Made by a program: the position numbers and the translations under genes. Shown piece after piece: positions 17,045-25,466 of a DNA stretch of 64,000 nucleotides (positions are counted from its first letter, which is position 1; every line of letters begins with the position of its first letter). Under the pieces are notes generated by a model. The model searched no databases. It had not been told where the DNA came from and saw nothing but the letters and a program-made list of their open reading frames with translations. This DNA is from Chloroflexi bacterium TSY (GTDB lineage: Bacteria; Chloroflexota; Anaerolineae; Caldilineales; Caldilineaceae): NCBI GenBank assembly GCA_019217005.1, contig JAHBNG010000013.1:62001-126000 (forward strand). The letters run 5' to 3'.

Positions 17045-18611
17045 CAGGGGATGAAAAATGTGTTAAAGTGTGGTGGCAGCCGCCGAACAGAAATCGGGAA
17101 AGGTCCGTGGTCAAGTAAAGAACGCTCAGTAGCTAGATTGGTGTACACCGACGCACCACGGGATGTGGACGTTCCTCGGGACGAAACACGCAGGGCAGAC
17201 TGTGCTCACAATCGGGTACACATAAGCGGCTGCGAAAGGAAAGGAAGATGGAAGTGATGTTTCCGAAGTGCAGCGGCCTGGATGTTCACAAGCGGATGGT
17301 AGTGGCGTGTGTGGTAGATGAATCAGGGAGGATGGAGCAGGTGCGCAAGCGATTTGGGACAACGACGGTCGAGTTGGAGGGGTTGAGGTCGTGGCTGTCG
17401 TCGTATGGGATCACGCATGTGGCGATGGAGAGTACAGTGTATTGGAAACCGATCTACAATGTGTTGCATGAGCATTTTGAGGTCTGGATTGTGAATGCCC
17501 GCCATCTGGCACAGGTGCCTGGTCGCAAGACGGATGAGAGCGATGCGGCCTGGATCACGAAACTGATGAGTTATGGACTGCTGGAGCGCAGTTTCATTCC
17601 AGATGTGGAGCAAAGGGACTTGCGAGACCTGACGCGCTATCGGACGCGTCTCTTGCAAGAGAAGAGTGCGGCAGTCAATCGCCTGCATAAGGTGTTGGAA
17701 GATGCCAACGTCAAGTTGGGATCGGTGGTCACGAGCATCCAAGGTGTATCGGCACGCCAGATGATCGAGGCCCTGATTGCAGATGAGATGGACCCAGAAG
17801 CCATGGCTGACTTGGCACAAAAGCGGCTGCGGGCCAAGATTCCCCAGTTGGTTGATGCGTTGACGGGACTGGTCCGTCCTCATCATCGTTTTATGCTGCA
17901 AGAAGTTCTGCATCATCTCGATCACCTGAATGTACGCATTGATGCCCTCAATCAACAGATTGGGGTCCTCATGGCTCCGCATGCTGACCTCATCGCACGC
18001 CTAGATGCCATTCCCGGTGTGGGGCGAGTCGTCGCCGAGATAATTCTGGCGGAGATCGGTCCCTCGGTCGAAAGCTGGCCCTCAGCTAAGAAACTGGCCT
18101 CCTGGGCTTGTGTCTGTCCTGGCAACAACGAATCGGCGGGCAAACGCAAGAGTGGTCGCCGACGAAAGGCCAGAAATGGTTAGTCACCGCCCTCGTTGAA
18201 GCGGCTTGGGCCGCCTCTCGCACCAAGGACACCTATCTCGCCGCACAGTTCCACCGTCTCAAGGCACGACGCGGAGCCAAGCGGGCAGCTATTGCCGTGG
18301 CCCATTCCATCTTGACCATCGTCTATCATCTCATCGACAAGCCCGATGCCGTCTTTGAAGAACTCGGCGGCGACTTCTTTCTCAAACGACGCAAGGAGCA
18401 TGCACAAGCCGGCGCACTCAAAACCCTCGAGTCCCTCGGCTTCAAGGTTTTCTTGGCACCGACCGCCTAAGTACGGTGCTCACTACAACTGATTTGCGTT
18501 GGGCACAGGCAACGACGCCACCCACTCTGGCGGGTCAACTTGGACCCGCTTCTTATTCAACGCGGCCTTTAACCCCTCTCTCTCTTCTCTTGCTGCCCTT
18601 TTTTTCAGGGC
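17045..18611 (+). mobile_element. IS110-family element inside the RiPP locus (ends uncertain)
   Basis: The element lies between the HopA1-domain gene and the kinase-cyclase gene. About 190 non-coding bases precede the transposase and about 140 follow it. IS110-family elements have no inverted ends and encode a bridge RNA in such flanks, so the 17060-17247 stretch is the place to look for it. Exact ends and the target core cannot be set from one copy. Confidence 0.65.
17248..18470 (+). pseudogene. IS110-family transposase (DEDD), frameshifted
   Basis: Start ATG 17248 after GGAAAGGAAG. The N-terminal RuvC-like domain is complete: LDVHK (Asp), VAMESTVYWKP (Glu), and GRKTDESDAAW (two Asp) give the DEDD set. 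The C-terminal Tnp20 part has IPGVGRVVAEIILAEIG near residue 250, then CPGNNESAGKRKSG. About position 18165 the frame slips: the first frame ends at 18183, while the conserved continuation (KGQKWLVTALVEAAWAASRT... to FLAPTA) is in the frame ending at 18470. The break falls right at the serine-containing catalytic region of the family, so the product should be inactive unless frameshifting is used. Confidence 0.88.
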
Positions 18612-18613
18612 AG
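18593..18613. repeat. Hairpin with a seven-T loop
   Basis: CTGCCCT and AGGGCAG pair around a TTTTTTC loop just before Rep-F copy 2, downstream of the IS110 transposase. It may belong to the IS110 right flank. Confidence 0.4.
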
Positions 18614-18670
18614 ACCGCAATCGTTAGATTCTTCGTTCCACTCGAGAATGACACGATTGTGGTCTACTGA
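18612..18670. repeat. Rep-F copy 2
   Basis: CAGACCGCAATCGTTAGATT and GACACGATTGTGGTCTACTG are the arms. It is the inverted relative of 7212-7274, with AATCGT, ATTCTTCG and GAATGACACGATTG shared. It lies just after the stop of the HopA1-domain gene. Confidence 0.65.
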
Positions 18671-18688
18671 GTATGTTCACATAGCTAT

Positions 18689-19903
18689 TTAACACCAAGT
18701 CATGTTTGCCGGTGTCCATGTTTCCGTATCGACGCCTTCTAGGCGCAAGCGTTCCAATGCGAATTGCCAAGGCTCAATTGGGGTTACCTCGTCTGTTTTC
18801 AGCGGTGTTGTCCTCGACTGTTTTGCAGCAAGCATCGACGTCGCCAGCCGATTTGTTATCCATAACCGCCAACTTTCTGGTCCATACCAGTTAGGTCCCT
18901 GCTCTTTTCGAGGAGGATCAACTCCCCAAGAAAGCAGACCATCACCGGCAATCTCCACAGTGAACGGCACGCCATGTGCGGGGCAATCTTCAAGTTTATG
19001 TGCCAGCTGATGAGCGGTTGCTTCCATTTCTTCGAAGCTTCCAAAGTAAGCAACGATTTTGTCGGGACGCAGAAGTCCGTAGATATCTTTGCCTATTTTG
19101 AAACGTGATGCTGCGGAATCTGTCAGCACTTCGACAGTTGTGTGAAAGGCGTCTCGTATATGCCTACACTCGGGGCTTATATACAACTTACAGACACCAA
19201 CATCGTTGTTTTGGGAGCGAGATGGCATTGTACGAGACGCCCACGTCAACCATCCGTCATAGGGGGGAGGAGGTGAAACCCTTGACCAATTTCGTTCCAA
19301 AATCGATTGAGAGGAGTCAGTTGAGGTGATCTTCAGATGATTGGCGACCGCATTTGGTGTCGAGAAGGCGGAATGCCAGTATGGAGACGCGGGCCATCTG
19401 TTATAGAAATAGAGACGAGCAGAGAGTTTGATGACATCTCTTATATCTAAGGCTTGTGCATATTGCAACGCTTGCACCGAAAGCCGGGCAATTTTACCCA
19501 ATGGCTTCCGATCGCCAGCGATCGAACCCCCATCACGGAATAATCCAGATGCATCCGAGCCAGAGACAAATGTACCGTCGCGCTCGACTTCGAGTACATC
19601 ATCGAGAACAAGCTGTGCAATGGCCTGAATACATTGCTCACCAAATAGCTCTCTTACATAGGCGGGTAGTCTGCCAGGATGCTGCAAGGTGAAGTAGAGT
19701 AAGGCAGTGTCCCGACAGACAGACTTGATCCCTAATCCAGACTGCTCCTGTGGCTGAAGGATTCCATAGAAATCGGGATCTTGGTCAAGTTCCCGTAGAA
19801 TCTCTTTTTGGTTTGACGGAAGATGATCGTACAGTACCAATTCATAACAGGGATTCGCACGAAAACTTAGCTCCATAACACTTGCCAACGAAATGTTCTG
19901 CAT
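18689..19903 (-). CDS. HopA1-domain protein of a lanthipeptide-like locus
   Basis: The 404-residue protein begins MQNISLASVMELSFRANP. The C-terminal half (about 230-400) carries the features I associate with the T3SS-effector HopA1 family (PF17914): LYISPECRHIRDAFHTTVE, LLRPDKIVAYFGSFEEM, GVPFTVEIAGDGLLSWGVDPP, ESWRLWITNRLATSML and LRLEGVDTETWTP. In actinobacterial class V lanthipeptide clusters, a HopA1-family protein works with a separate kinase and is proposed to eliminate phosphate from phosphoSer/Thr. Here it lies between the repeat precursor and the kinase-cyclase gene on the same strand, so the same role is a reasonable inference. The N-terminal 200 residues (LVLYDHLPSNQKEILRELDQ, DTALLYFTLQHPGRLPAYVR) are not assigned to a family. 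IS110 now separates it from the kinase gene. Confidence 0.7.
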   Translation of the reverse strand: MQNISLASVMELSFRANPCYELVLYDHLPSNQKEILRELDQDPDFYGILQPQEQSGLGIKSVCRDTALLYFTLQHPGRLPAYVRELFGEQCIQAIAQLVLDDVLEVERDGTFVSGSDASGLFRDGGSIAGDRKPLGKIARLSVQALQYAQALDIRDVIKLSARLYFYNRWPASPYWHSAFSTPNAVANHLKITSTDSSQSILERNWSRVSPPPPYDGWLTWASRTMPSRSQNNDVGVCKLYISPECRHIRDAFHTTVEVLTDSAASRFKIGKDIYGLLRPDKIVAYFGSFEEMEATAHQLAHKLEDCPAHGVPFTVEIAGDGLLSWGVDPPRKEQGPNWYGPESWRLWITNRLATSMLAAKQSRTTPLKTDEVTPIEPWQFALERLRLEGVDTETWTPANMTWC

Positions 19904-19940
19904 AGTAAACCTTTAAATCTGAAAGAGTTTTGGGTCTTGG

Positions 19941-20026
19941 TCATGGTTTCGGCCAATTGTAGAACAAACAGCTTGTTTGTTCAGCGTCACGAACGAATAA
20001 ACTTTGCCATCTGGCCGAAACCATGA
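19941..20026. repeat. Perfect 15-bp-arm hairpin element
   Basis: TCATGGTTTCGGCCA and TGGCCGAAACCATGA enclose a second palindrome, GAACAAACA/TGTTTGTTC. A related inner sequence (AACAAACAGGCTGCTTGTTC, CAATTGG) occurs at about 54966-55020. It lies between the precursor gene and the HopA1 gene. Confidence 0.65.
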
Positions 20027-20039
20027 CTGATGCTGAGTG

Positions 20040-20094
20040 TTGGTTCTTTCGGATCTCAAGTGGTTGACAACCCCCTGCGATCCTGTTGAGCCAG
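20040..20094. repeat. Rep-J copy 1 (short form)
   Basis: GGATCTCAAGTGGTTGACAA...CCCCTGCGATCCTGTTGA matches the outer arms of 39060-39190, without the three inner hairpins found there. Confidence 0.6.
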
Positions 20095-20180
20095 AGTCTT
20101 TCTTCTCTACTTGGATCAACTTGGAAACCAGAATTTTCCTCTCCAATGTGACATCAACTTGAAACCGGTCGTTTTGAATG

Positions 20181-20241
20181 TTCCCAGAAGGGGTCGCAGA
20201 ATCCTCCCGATTGCCTGAATGATGCTGACCCCTTCTGGGAA
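20181..20241. repeat. Perfect 15-bp-arm hairpin after the precursor gene
   Basis: TTCCCAGAAGGGGTC and GACCCCTTCTGGGAA are separated by 31 bases, about 100 bases downstream of the precursor stop. It could attenuate transcription between precursor and enzymes, a common arrangement in RiPP operons. Confidence 0.55.
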
Positions 20242-20345
20242 GATGAGTTAGCGAAAACTACGCTCTCTATCTGATTTCACTTTAGTAGGCCTGTTGCAAA
20301 CTCCGGTTTCTAAGTTAGGAAACAAGCATTCAAGAATGGGAATGA

Positions 20346-20966
20346 TTACCCGTCCTTCTCTTGAAGCTCCTGCTCTCGTTTCTTGAGTTCATCAAGAGCA
20401 GCTTTCATCTCTTCTTGAAGTGCTCGCACATCAGACAACGTCTGCGGGGCAAAGCTCTCTTCAATGTCCTGAACCTTTGCCATCGCCTCGCGAAGTTGTG
20501 ATTTCAATATGTTCAGTTCTTCAGGTGTGATAACACCCTCTTCTGGAAGATCGAAGATCGTCGGCCCCTGAGAACAGACTCCACAGAACGAATGGAGGTG
20601 GGTACACGGACCACAGATTGTTGGACCTATGTGAGAACAAGGACCACACAAGGTCGGACTATTTTGAGAGCAGGGACCACAGAGCGAATGGAGCTGGGTA
20701 CACGGACCACAGATTGTTGGACCTTGGTGAGAGCAGGGACCACAGAAGGTCGGACTATTTTGAGAGCAGGGACCACAGAGCGAATGGAGCTGGGTACACG
20801 GACCACAGATTGTTGGACTCTGGTGAGAGCAGGGACCACAGAAGGTCGGACTATTTTGAGAGCAGGGACCACAGAGCGAATGGAGGTGCGTACACGGGCC
20901 ACAAATTGGCTCTGCAACCTCATCCGGCAGAGTGATCATCAACTCTCGGACTTTAAAACGTCGCAT
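20346..20966 (-). CDS. Putative RiPP precursor with eleven CxxC repeat units
   Basis: A 206-residue protein, start at 20966 with AGGAGATATAAATT before the ATG. It has three parts. Residues 1-21 (MRRFKVRELMITLPDEVAEP) are a short charged leader-like segment. Residues 22-137 are tandem units: CGPCT(H/Q)LHSL, CGPCSQNSPTF and CGPCSHxxPTI repeated three times, then CGPCTHLHSF and CGVCSQGPTI, with 22 Cys in all. At ten of eleven units the Cys is preceded by Ser/Thr-x (SLC, TFC, TIC, TLC, SFC). Residues about 138-206 are a charged coiled coil (ITPEELNILKSQLREAMAKV, EEMKAALDELKKREQELQEK). Placement ahead of the HopA1 and kinase-LanC genes suggests it is their substrate. No double-glycine leader or known lanthipeptide core is present, so it could instead be a Cys-rich structural or metal-binding protein. 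Confidence 0.7.
   Translation of the reverse strand: MRRFKVRELMITLPDEVAEPICGPCTHLHSLCGPCSQNSPTFCGPCSHQSPTICGPCTQLHSLCGPCSQNSPTFCGPCSHQGPTICGPCTQLHSLCGPCSQNSPTLCGPCSHIGPTICGPCTHLHSFCGVCSQGPTIFDLPEEGVITPEELNILKSQLREAMAKVQDIEESFAPQTLSDVRALQEEMKAALDELKKREQELQEKDG
20556..20903 (-). repeat. 96-bp in-gene tandem repeat of the precursor core
   Basis: Three near-identical 96-bp units (32 codons, each of three CxxC motifs) followed by a partial unit. The high DNA identity between units implies recent amplification by recombination or slippage. It also creates long spurious open frames on the other strand. Confidence 0.85.
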
Positions 20967-21004
20967 AATTTATATCTCCTAGTCATTACAACGATGAAAA
21001 TCAG

Positions 21005-21025
21005 GATCTCACTCGTTGTGAGATC
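21005..21025. promoter_or_regulatory. Operator-like palindrome upstream of the precursor
   Basis: GATCTCAC, five bases, GTGAGATC is a perfect 8-bp dyad 39 bases upstream of the precursor start codon. It is a plausible repressor or activator site, but no regulator gene is adjacent. Confidence 0.4.
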
Positions 21026-21178
21026 ACGATGCCGAGAGGGTAATAGCCTGGCGTCCTATACAGCGTCTTTTCAAAGTCTTTTCATCGTCTGAAAACACCG
21101 TACTTCTGTCTCAACATCTACTCCACACTAGGTACTGTCATATAGAAAAATCTGTACAAATGAGTCAAGTTTCGTGGC

Positions 21179-21238
21179 TGGTGGATGGTTGATAGTGGAT
21201 AGTTCCATATATCACCATCCACTATCAACCATCCACCA
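21179..21238. repeat. Perfect 22-bp inverted repeat
   Basis: TGGTGGATGGTTGATAGTGG... pairs perfectly over 22 bp with its complement after a 16-base loop. It lies in the divergent gap between the precursor gene and the MBL pseudogene. It may be a terminator or a REP-like element. Confidence 0.65.
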
Positions 21239-21361
21239 TGACCAGGCTACTCGTCGGTTTGAGGTGCAGCTTCGCTAGCACAACAGAACGTTTTCTCCAC
21301 GGATCTATGATGCATTTCGGATCGACTGAGACTGTGAACTTCTGCGCAAGTGAGTTAAAAT

Positions 21362-21399
21362 AGAACGTGTTGCATCATGCGCACGATGCAACACGTTCT
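21362..21399. repeat. 15-bp perfect hairpin
   Basis: AGAACGTGTTGCATC and GATGCAACACGTTCT around an 8-base loop, just ahead of Rep-C copy 3. The nearby 21250-21335 ends in GGATCGACTGA, like a Rep-D right end, so another degenerate element is likely there. Confidence 0.6.
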
Positions 21400-21420
21400 T
21401 ATCCGCCCCATTTCTTGGAT

Positions 21421-21495
21421 TGTGTACCACAAAGTGTGTAAATGGGCGCTGGTTTTAGAGCATGCGACTTATGTTTACACACATTTTGGGACACA
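21421..21495. repeat. Rep-C copy 3
   Basis: TGTGTACCACAAAGTGTGTA...GTTTACACACATTTTGGGACA. It ends 32 bases before the start of the MBL pseudogene. Confidence 0.85.
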
Positions 21496-21526
21496 TCGCA
21501 TTTTTGAAAGATTCACGAGGACTCAT

Positions 21527-22321
21527 ATGCATCCATTGACAGATTTATCCGTGTCCCAGGGTTCTGTCGCTATTCATTGGTTCGAGCAAAGTTGTTTTGC
21601 TGTGAAAGATTCCCGAGGCACGCTGATCCAAATCGATCCCTATTTTCCTATTGAACGGCCAAAAGATCGCTTTATCCACCGCCCTGCTCCACTAGATGAA
21701 TCGACGCTCCCAACAGACTTTGTGCTACTCACCCACAACCACGGTGATCACACCTGTTTAGAATCGATTCTGCGTATTTGGCAGTCATTTCCTCAAGTGC
21801 GTTTTGTGGGGCCCGAGGAGAGCATCGATGATATTCTGGCGATGACCGATATCAACCAATGCAAACAGTTACGGTCGTAGCTGGCGACGAAGTAACGCTT
21901 GACTCAATGATGGTTCACGTTGTCTATGCGAAACCACCAATGGGTGATCCAGCGGCGGAGATTGCTCCGCCGGACGTAACCATCTGGGCTATGTGATCAA
22001 AACCGATGGTTTGACACTCTACTTCTCCGGCGATCAATCAATAATTTTGCCGACCACGATGAGTTAATCGAACCCATCGCTGCCCTACATCCCGACATTG
22101 GCTTTCTAACCAACCATCCAACAGAAGGCGAGTTCCCCTTCTTCGACGGCAGCGTTAAGATGGCCCAACGCATAGGTCTCAAGACAGCCGTGCCATCGCA
22201 CTATGCTTGCTTCGTCAAGCGTGATTATGATCCGGAGGAATGGGCGGCTCAGTTTCCCACTGATGGACCGCAAACATTGATCATTCCACGTGATTCACAT
22301 ATTGTGTATTCGGGGATGTAA
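21527..22321 (+). pseudogene. Metallo-beta-lactamase-fold hydrolase (UlaG-like), three frameshifts
   Basis: From ATG 21527 (MHPLTDLSVSQGSVAIHWFE) the protein reads through DFVLLTHNHGDHTCLESIL, which carries the HxHxDH metal motif, to about 21875, then the frame slips (VVAGDEVTLDSMMVHVVYAK). It slips again near 21978 (HLGYVIKTDGLTLYFSGD, holding the metal Asp) and near 22040 (FADHDELIEPIAALHPDIGF to RDSHIVYSGM, stop at 22319-22321). The stitched protein resembles the UlaG/L-ascorbate-6-phosphate lactonase-like branch. Three single-base shifts in 450 bp indicate decay, or a poor stretch of sequence. Confidence 0.75.
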
Positions 22322-22354
22322 TGTGTGTTGCATGGCGCCAGTCAAGATTCGACA

Positions 22355-22429
22355 GTGTGTCCCAAAGTGTGTAAATGGAAGCCTCTCAGTCAGAGAACCT
22401 ACTCCATTTACGCACTTTATGGTACACAC
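22355..22429. repeat. Rep-C copy 4
   Basis: Arms GTGTGTCCCAAAGTGTGTAA and TTTACGCACTTTATGGTACA, inner CTCAGTCAGAGAAC. AGATTC lies on both sides. It sits just upstream of the dehydrogenase gene. Confidence 0.85.
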
Positions 22430-22555
22430 CCCGAGATTCCGGTTTTGCTGGAGATCGTCTGCTGGTATCACGCACCACGCAATACGCATCACGAACTTCT
22501 AAATCGACCAATCATCGATCACAAGACAACAAGTACCAAAAGGTTCAACACAACA

Positions 22556-23564
22556 ATGTCTTCCAAACCAAGAGTTCTTGTTTTGCCAACTTCAGCGCTC
22601 TATCGTGATCTGTTTACACCAGAGACAGATGAGCAATTGCGTTCGATTGCGGACGTAACCTTTAACGAGAGTGATACAAACCTCAATTCAGAGCAATTGG
22701 CACAGAAAATCCCTGATTATGATGTTGTCATCACCGGGTGGGATCACCGCCTTTATAGACGATGTCTTATCCGCAGCAAACCGCTTGCGCTTGATCGCTC
22801 ATTCGGCAGGTTCCATCAAGCGCATGTTGCCGCCAAATGTTTTCAAGAAGGGCATTGCGGTTACTCATGCAGCCACTGCAATTGCACCCGCCGTGGCGGA
22901 GATGACGGTGCTTCTCATCCTGCTTTGCTTGCGTCAAGCCCACAAGTTGGACCGCATCTTAAAAGATGGTGGTGACTGGCGCGGAACAAAGGTTTTGGGC
23001 ATGGGACAAGAGTTGGCCGGTGCACGAGTGGGTGTCGTTGGTGCTGGTCATACAGGACGGGAGGTGATCTGGCGGTTGAACGCACTCAAGGCCGATGTGT
23101 GGGCCAGTGATCCCTATATGTCGCCAGAACGAGCCAAGGAGCTAGGTGTAACGAAAGTCGAGATGGACGATATCTTTCGCGACTGTCCAATTGTAACCAT
23201 GCAGGCCCCACCAACAGAGGAAACCTATCGGATGGTTGGTGCCAAACAGTTGGGTCTTTTACGCGATGGTGCAATTTTCGTGAATACGGCTCGATCGCAT
23301 ACTGTTGATCAAGACGCTCTGCTTGCTGAACTGCGGACCGGTCGTTTTCAAGCCGCCCTCGACGTCTTTGACCAGGAGCCATTGCCCACCTACAGTCCTT
23401 TCCGGCAATTGGACAATGTTTTCATTACGCCACATGTAGCGGGTGCCTCCACCCAAGCTCGCTTGCGACAAGGGGAATTAATGGTCCAGGAACTCAAGAG
23501 CTTTTTCGAAGACGAGACGTTAAAGTGGGAAGTAACGCTGGATATGTTGGATACGATGGCGTAG
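22556..23564 (+). pseudogene. D-2-hydroxyacid dehydrogenase, frameshifted near residue 60
   Basis: Start ATG 22556 gives MSSKPRVLVLPTSALYRDLF in one frame, up to DYDVVITGW. Near 22738-22757 the frame changes, probably through two small indels because the expected WGSPP-x-DD segment is itself in the third frame. The rest (VLSAANRLRLIAHSAGSIKR onward to 23564) is in another frame. The NAD-binding domain is intact: GARVGVVGAGHTGREVIWRL (GxGxxG), then a basic/Asp region, NTARSHTVDQDALLAEL with the catalytic Arg region, DVFDQEPLP (Glu) and TPHVAGAS (His). It would reduce or oxidise a 2-keto/2-hydroxy acid with NAD(P). Whether the shift is real decides if this is a pseudogene. Confidence 0.8.
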
Positions 23565-23664
23565 AGACTACAATTTTCGGTTTGCAATTGACGAACGAAT
23601 AGTGGCTGTCCGATAAGTGGTGAATCTCAACAAGAGTAAGATTCTCAGGCTACGACGAGAGTTG

Positions 23665-23872
23665 CAGTCGACCCAAATTGCTGCGGAGTCGCCATACATG
23701 GCGCAGCGTTCTCTAACCCCGATTCTAGTCGGGGAAAGCCGCATTCTCTATTACACGCAGTAGAACGACCAGAAAGCGTGGTCGAAAGCATTCCGGGAAT
23801 GCGCCAGGCGTTAATTCGTGTAATAGCGAATGCTCAATCCGCGGTCAATAGACACATTTTGGATCGACTGAG
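23665..23872. mobile_element. Rep-D copy 2 (about 208 bp)
   Basis: Left end CAGTCGACCCAAATTG and right end CACATTTTGGATCGACTGA are degenerate inverted repeats. Inside are GAGTCGCCATACATGGCG, CTATTACACGCAGTAG and TCGTGTAATAG, shared with copies 1 and 3. A GTC follows at the right as in copy 1, but the left flank is AGT, so the duplication is not confirmed. It fills the gap before the Nudix gene. Confidence 0.7.
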
Positions 23873-23927
23873 TCTATATAGATCGCGTCGTTGAACCCAC
23901 AGCCACGACCACGAACGGAGTACCCAC

Positions 23928-24344
23928 ATGAATTGTGTCGGTGCGATTATTGAACATCCAATCCACGGTTTCTTGCTGCAATTTCGTGATGAGGGTGCAC
24001 CGAGCTGTCCGCATACGTGGACAACATTCGGAGGTGCAGTTGAGGATGGGGAGACACCCGAAGAGGCTCTCTGGCGCGAGCTTGCAGAGGAGATTGAGTT
24101 TGAGCGCTCTATGGCCCTATCGTGCCAATTTGTTCAAAGGAATGTGCTCGCAAATGGCACCGTGATACAATATGTCTATCATCTTTGCACAGAGGCAGAT
24201 GTTGACGAACTCGTCCTCCATGAAGGAGGCAACATGGCCTTTTTTGATGCCAACGAGCTATTTGCCTTACCCTTTGCCTTCAACATTGAGCAGGTGTATC
24301 GAGATCATTTAGCTGGGCGGCGGGATGCCCTGATTCTTTCGTAG
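23928..24344 (+). CDS. Nudix hydrolase
   Basis: The 138-residue protein carries a Nudix box, GGAVEDGETPEEALWRELAE followed by EIEF (G-x5-E-x7-R-E-x2-EE), with Glu where the last Gly is usual. Nudix enzymes cleave nucleoside-diphosphate-linked compounds with Mg2+. The start ATG 23928 (GAACGGAGTACCCAC before it) gives MNCVGAIIEHPIHGFLLQF, a standard first strand. The substrate cannot be predicted. The gene stands alone between Rep-D and the TIGR00266 gene. Confidence 0.85.
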   Translation: MNCVGAIIEHPIHGFLLQFRDEGAPSCPHTWTTFGGAVEDGETPEEALWRELAEEIEFERSMALSCQFVQRNVLANGTVIQYVYHLCTEADVDELVLHEGGNMAFFDANELFALPFAFNIEQVYRDHLAGRRDALILS

Positions 24345-24538
24345 AAATTTGGAAACGATTCTATCACCCTTTCGTATAGATTGATGCATCGTGTTGTGTG
24401 ACTGCGAAGGCGGCTGTACTAACCCAGCCAACGTCCAAAACTGGTACTAGGCACCGCGCAAAGTGCAACACAGTCCAATATATTGTGAATACGTTCGATC
24501 AGAACGCTCTGTCTTTTTTTGTCATACTGGAGGATATT

Positions 24539-25330
24539 ATGGCACGACGTAGCCACGAAGTTGATTATAAAATTTATGGTGATGACTTACAATTTGTTGA
24601 GGTGGAACTTGATCCAGGTGAGACAGTCATTGCCGAAGCAGGCGCCATGATGTACATGGAAGATGGCATCAGTTTCGAGACCAAAATGGGCGATGGCTCC
24701 AGGCCAAGCTCTGGGTTTTTGGATGCATTGGTGGGTGCAGGCAAACGTGCCCTCACGGGTGAATCCATCTTCATGACCCACTTTTCCAATGGTGATATGG
24801 GCAAACGGCATGTGGCCTTCAGTGCCCCCTACCCTGGTAAAATCATCGGCATCGACCTAGATGAGGCCAATGGTGAACTGATCTGCCAGAAAGACTCATT
24901 TCTTGCTGCCGCTTTGGGCACAGAAGTGAGCATTGCATTTCAGAGACGCCTTGGGGCAGGCTTCTTTGGTGGTGAAGGTTTTATCTTGCAGCGGTTACGT
25001 GGTGATGGCAATGTCTTTATCCACGCCGGCGGCACAATTACGCAGAAACGCTTGCAAGGGGAAACATTGCGGGTGGACACGGGTTGTATTGTGGCGTTTG
25101 AGTCAACCATCGATTATGATATCGAACGGGCGGGTGGACTCAAATCAATGATTTTCGGCGGCGAAGGACTCTTTCTGGCCACACTGCGTGGTCACGGTCG
25201 GGTATGGCTTCAGTCCCTGCCCTTCTCGCGTCTTGCAGACCGCATCATTGCCAACGCACCAAGCATGGGCGGAAACCAAACCGGTGAGGGCTCAGTGTTA
25301 GGTGGTCTATCGCGAATATTTGAAGACTAG
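24539..25330 (+). CDS. TIGR00266/AIM24-family protein
   Basis: Start ATG 24539 is preceded by TGGAGGATATT and gives 263 residues; the open frame extends upstream but without a ribosome site. The protein has the beta-sandwich family pattern of TIGR00266 (AIM24): [51 protein letters not shown] and [20 protein letters not shown]. The glycine-rich segment [20 protein letters not shown] is also typical. The family has no proven biochemical role in bacteria. It is encoded alone ahead of the amino-sugar cassette, separated from it by Rep-C copy 5. Confidence 0.88.
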   Translation: MARRSHEVDYKIYGDDLQFVEVELDPGETVIAEAGAMMYMEDGISFETKMGDGSRPSSGFLDALVGAGKRALTGESIFMTHFSNGDMGKRHVAFSAPYPGKIIGIDLDEANGELICQKDSFLAAALGTEVSIAFQRRLGAGFFGGEGFILQRLRGDGNVFIHAGGTITQKRLQGETLRVDTGCIVAFESTIDYDIERAGGLKSMIFGGEGLFLATLRGHGRVWLQSLPFSRLADRIIANAPSMGGNQTGEGSVLGGLSRIFED

Positions 25331-25363
25331 TGATTCACCTGTCCCCCACCCACAAATCAGGGA

Positions 25364-25437
25364 GTGTGTCCCAAAGTGTGTAAACGCAGCGGTTCTCTGA
25401 CTGAGCAGGGTTCATTTACACACTTTGTGGTACACAC
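25364..25437. repeat. Rep-C copy 5, flanked by an 11-bp direct repeat
   Basis: GTGTGTCCCAAAGTGTGTAA...TTTACACACTTTGTGGTACA. CACAAATCAGG occurs at 25351-25361 and at 25439-25449. The duplicate at the right runs into AGGAGG, the ribosome site of the next gene. Confidence 0.9.
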
Positions 25438-25466
25438 TCACAAATCAGGAGGAATGAGTAGCTTCC

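Noticed and set aside
20556..20903. CRISPR-like array at the 96-bp repeats
   Set aside because: The repeats are contiguous, in frame and coding, with no unique spacers.
20592..21092. Long plus-strand open frames (up to 166 codons) opposite the precursor gene
   Set aside because: They arise from the 96-bp tandem repeat read on the other strand; no ribosome site, and the minus-strand frame has the clear Cys pattern, start site and coiled-coil tail.
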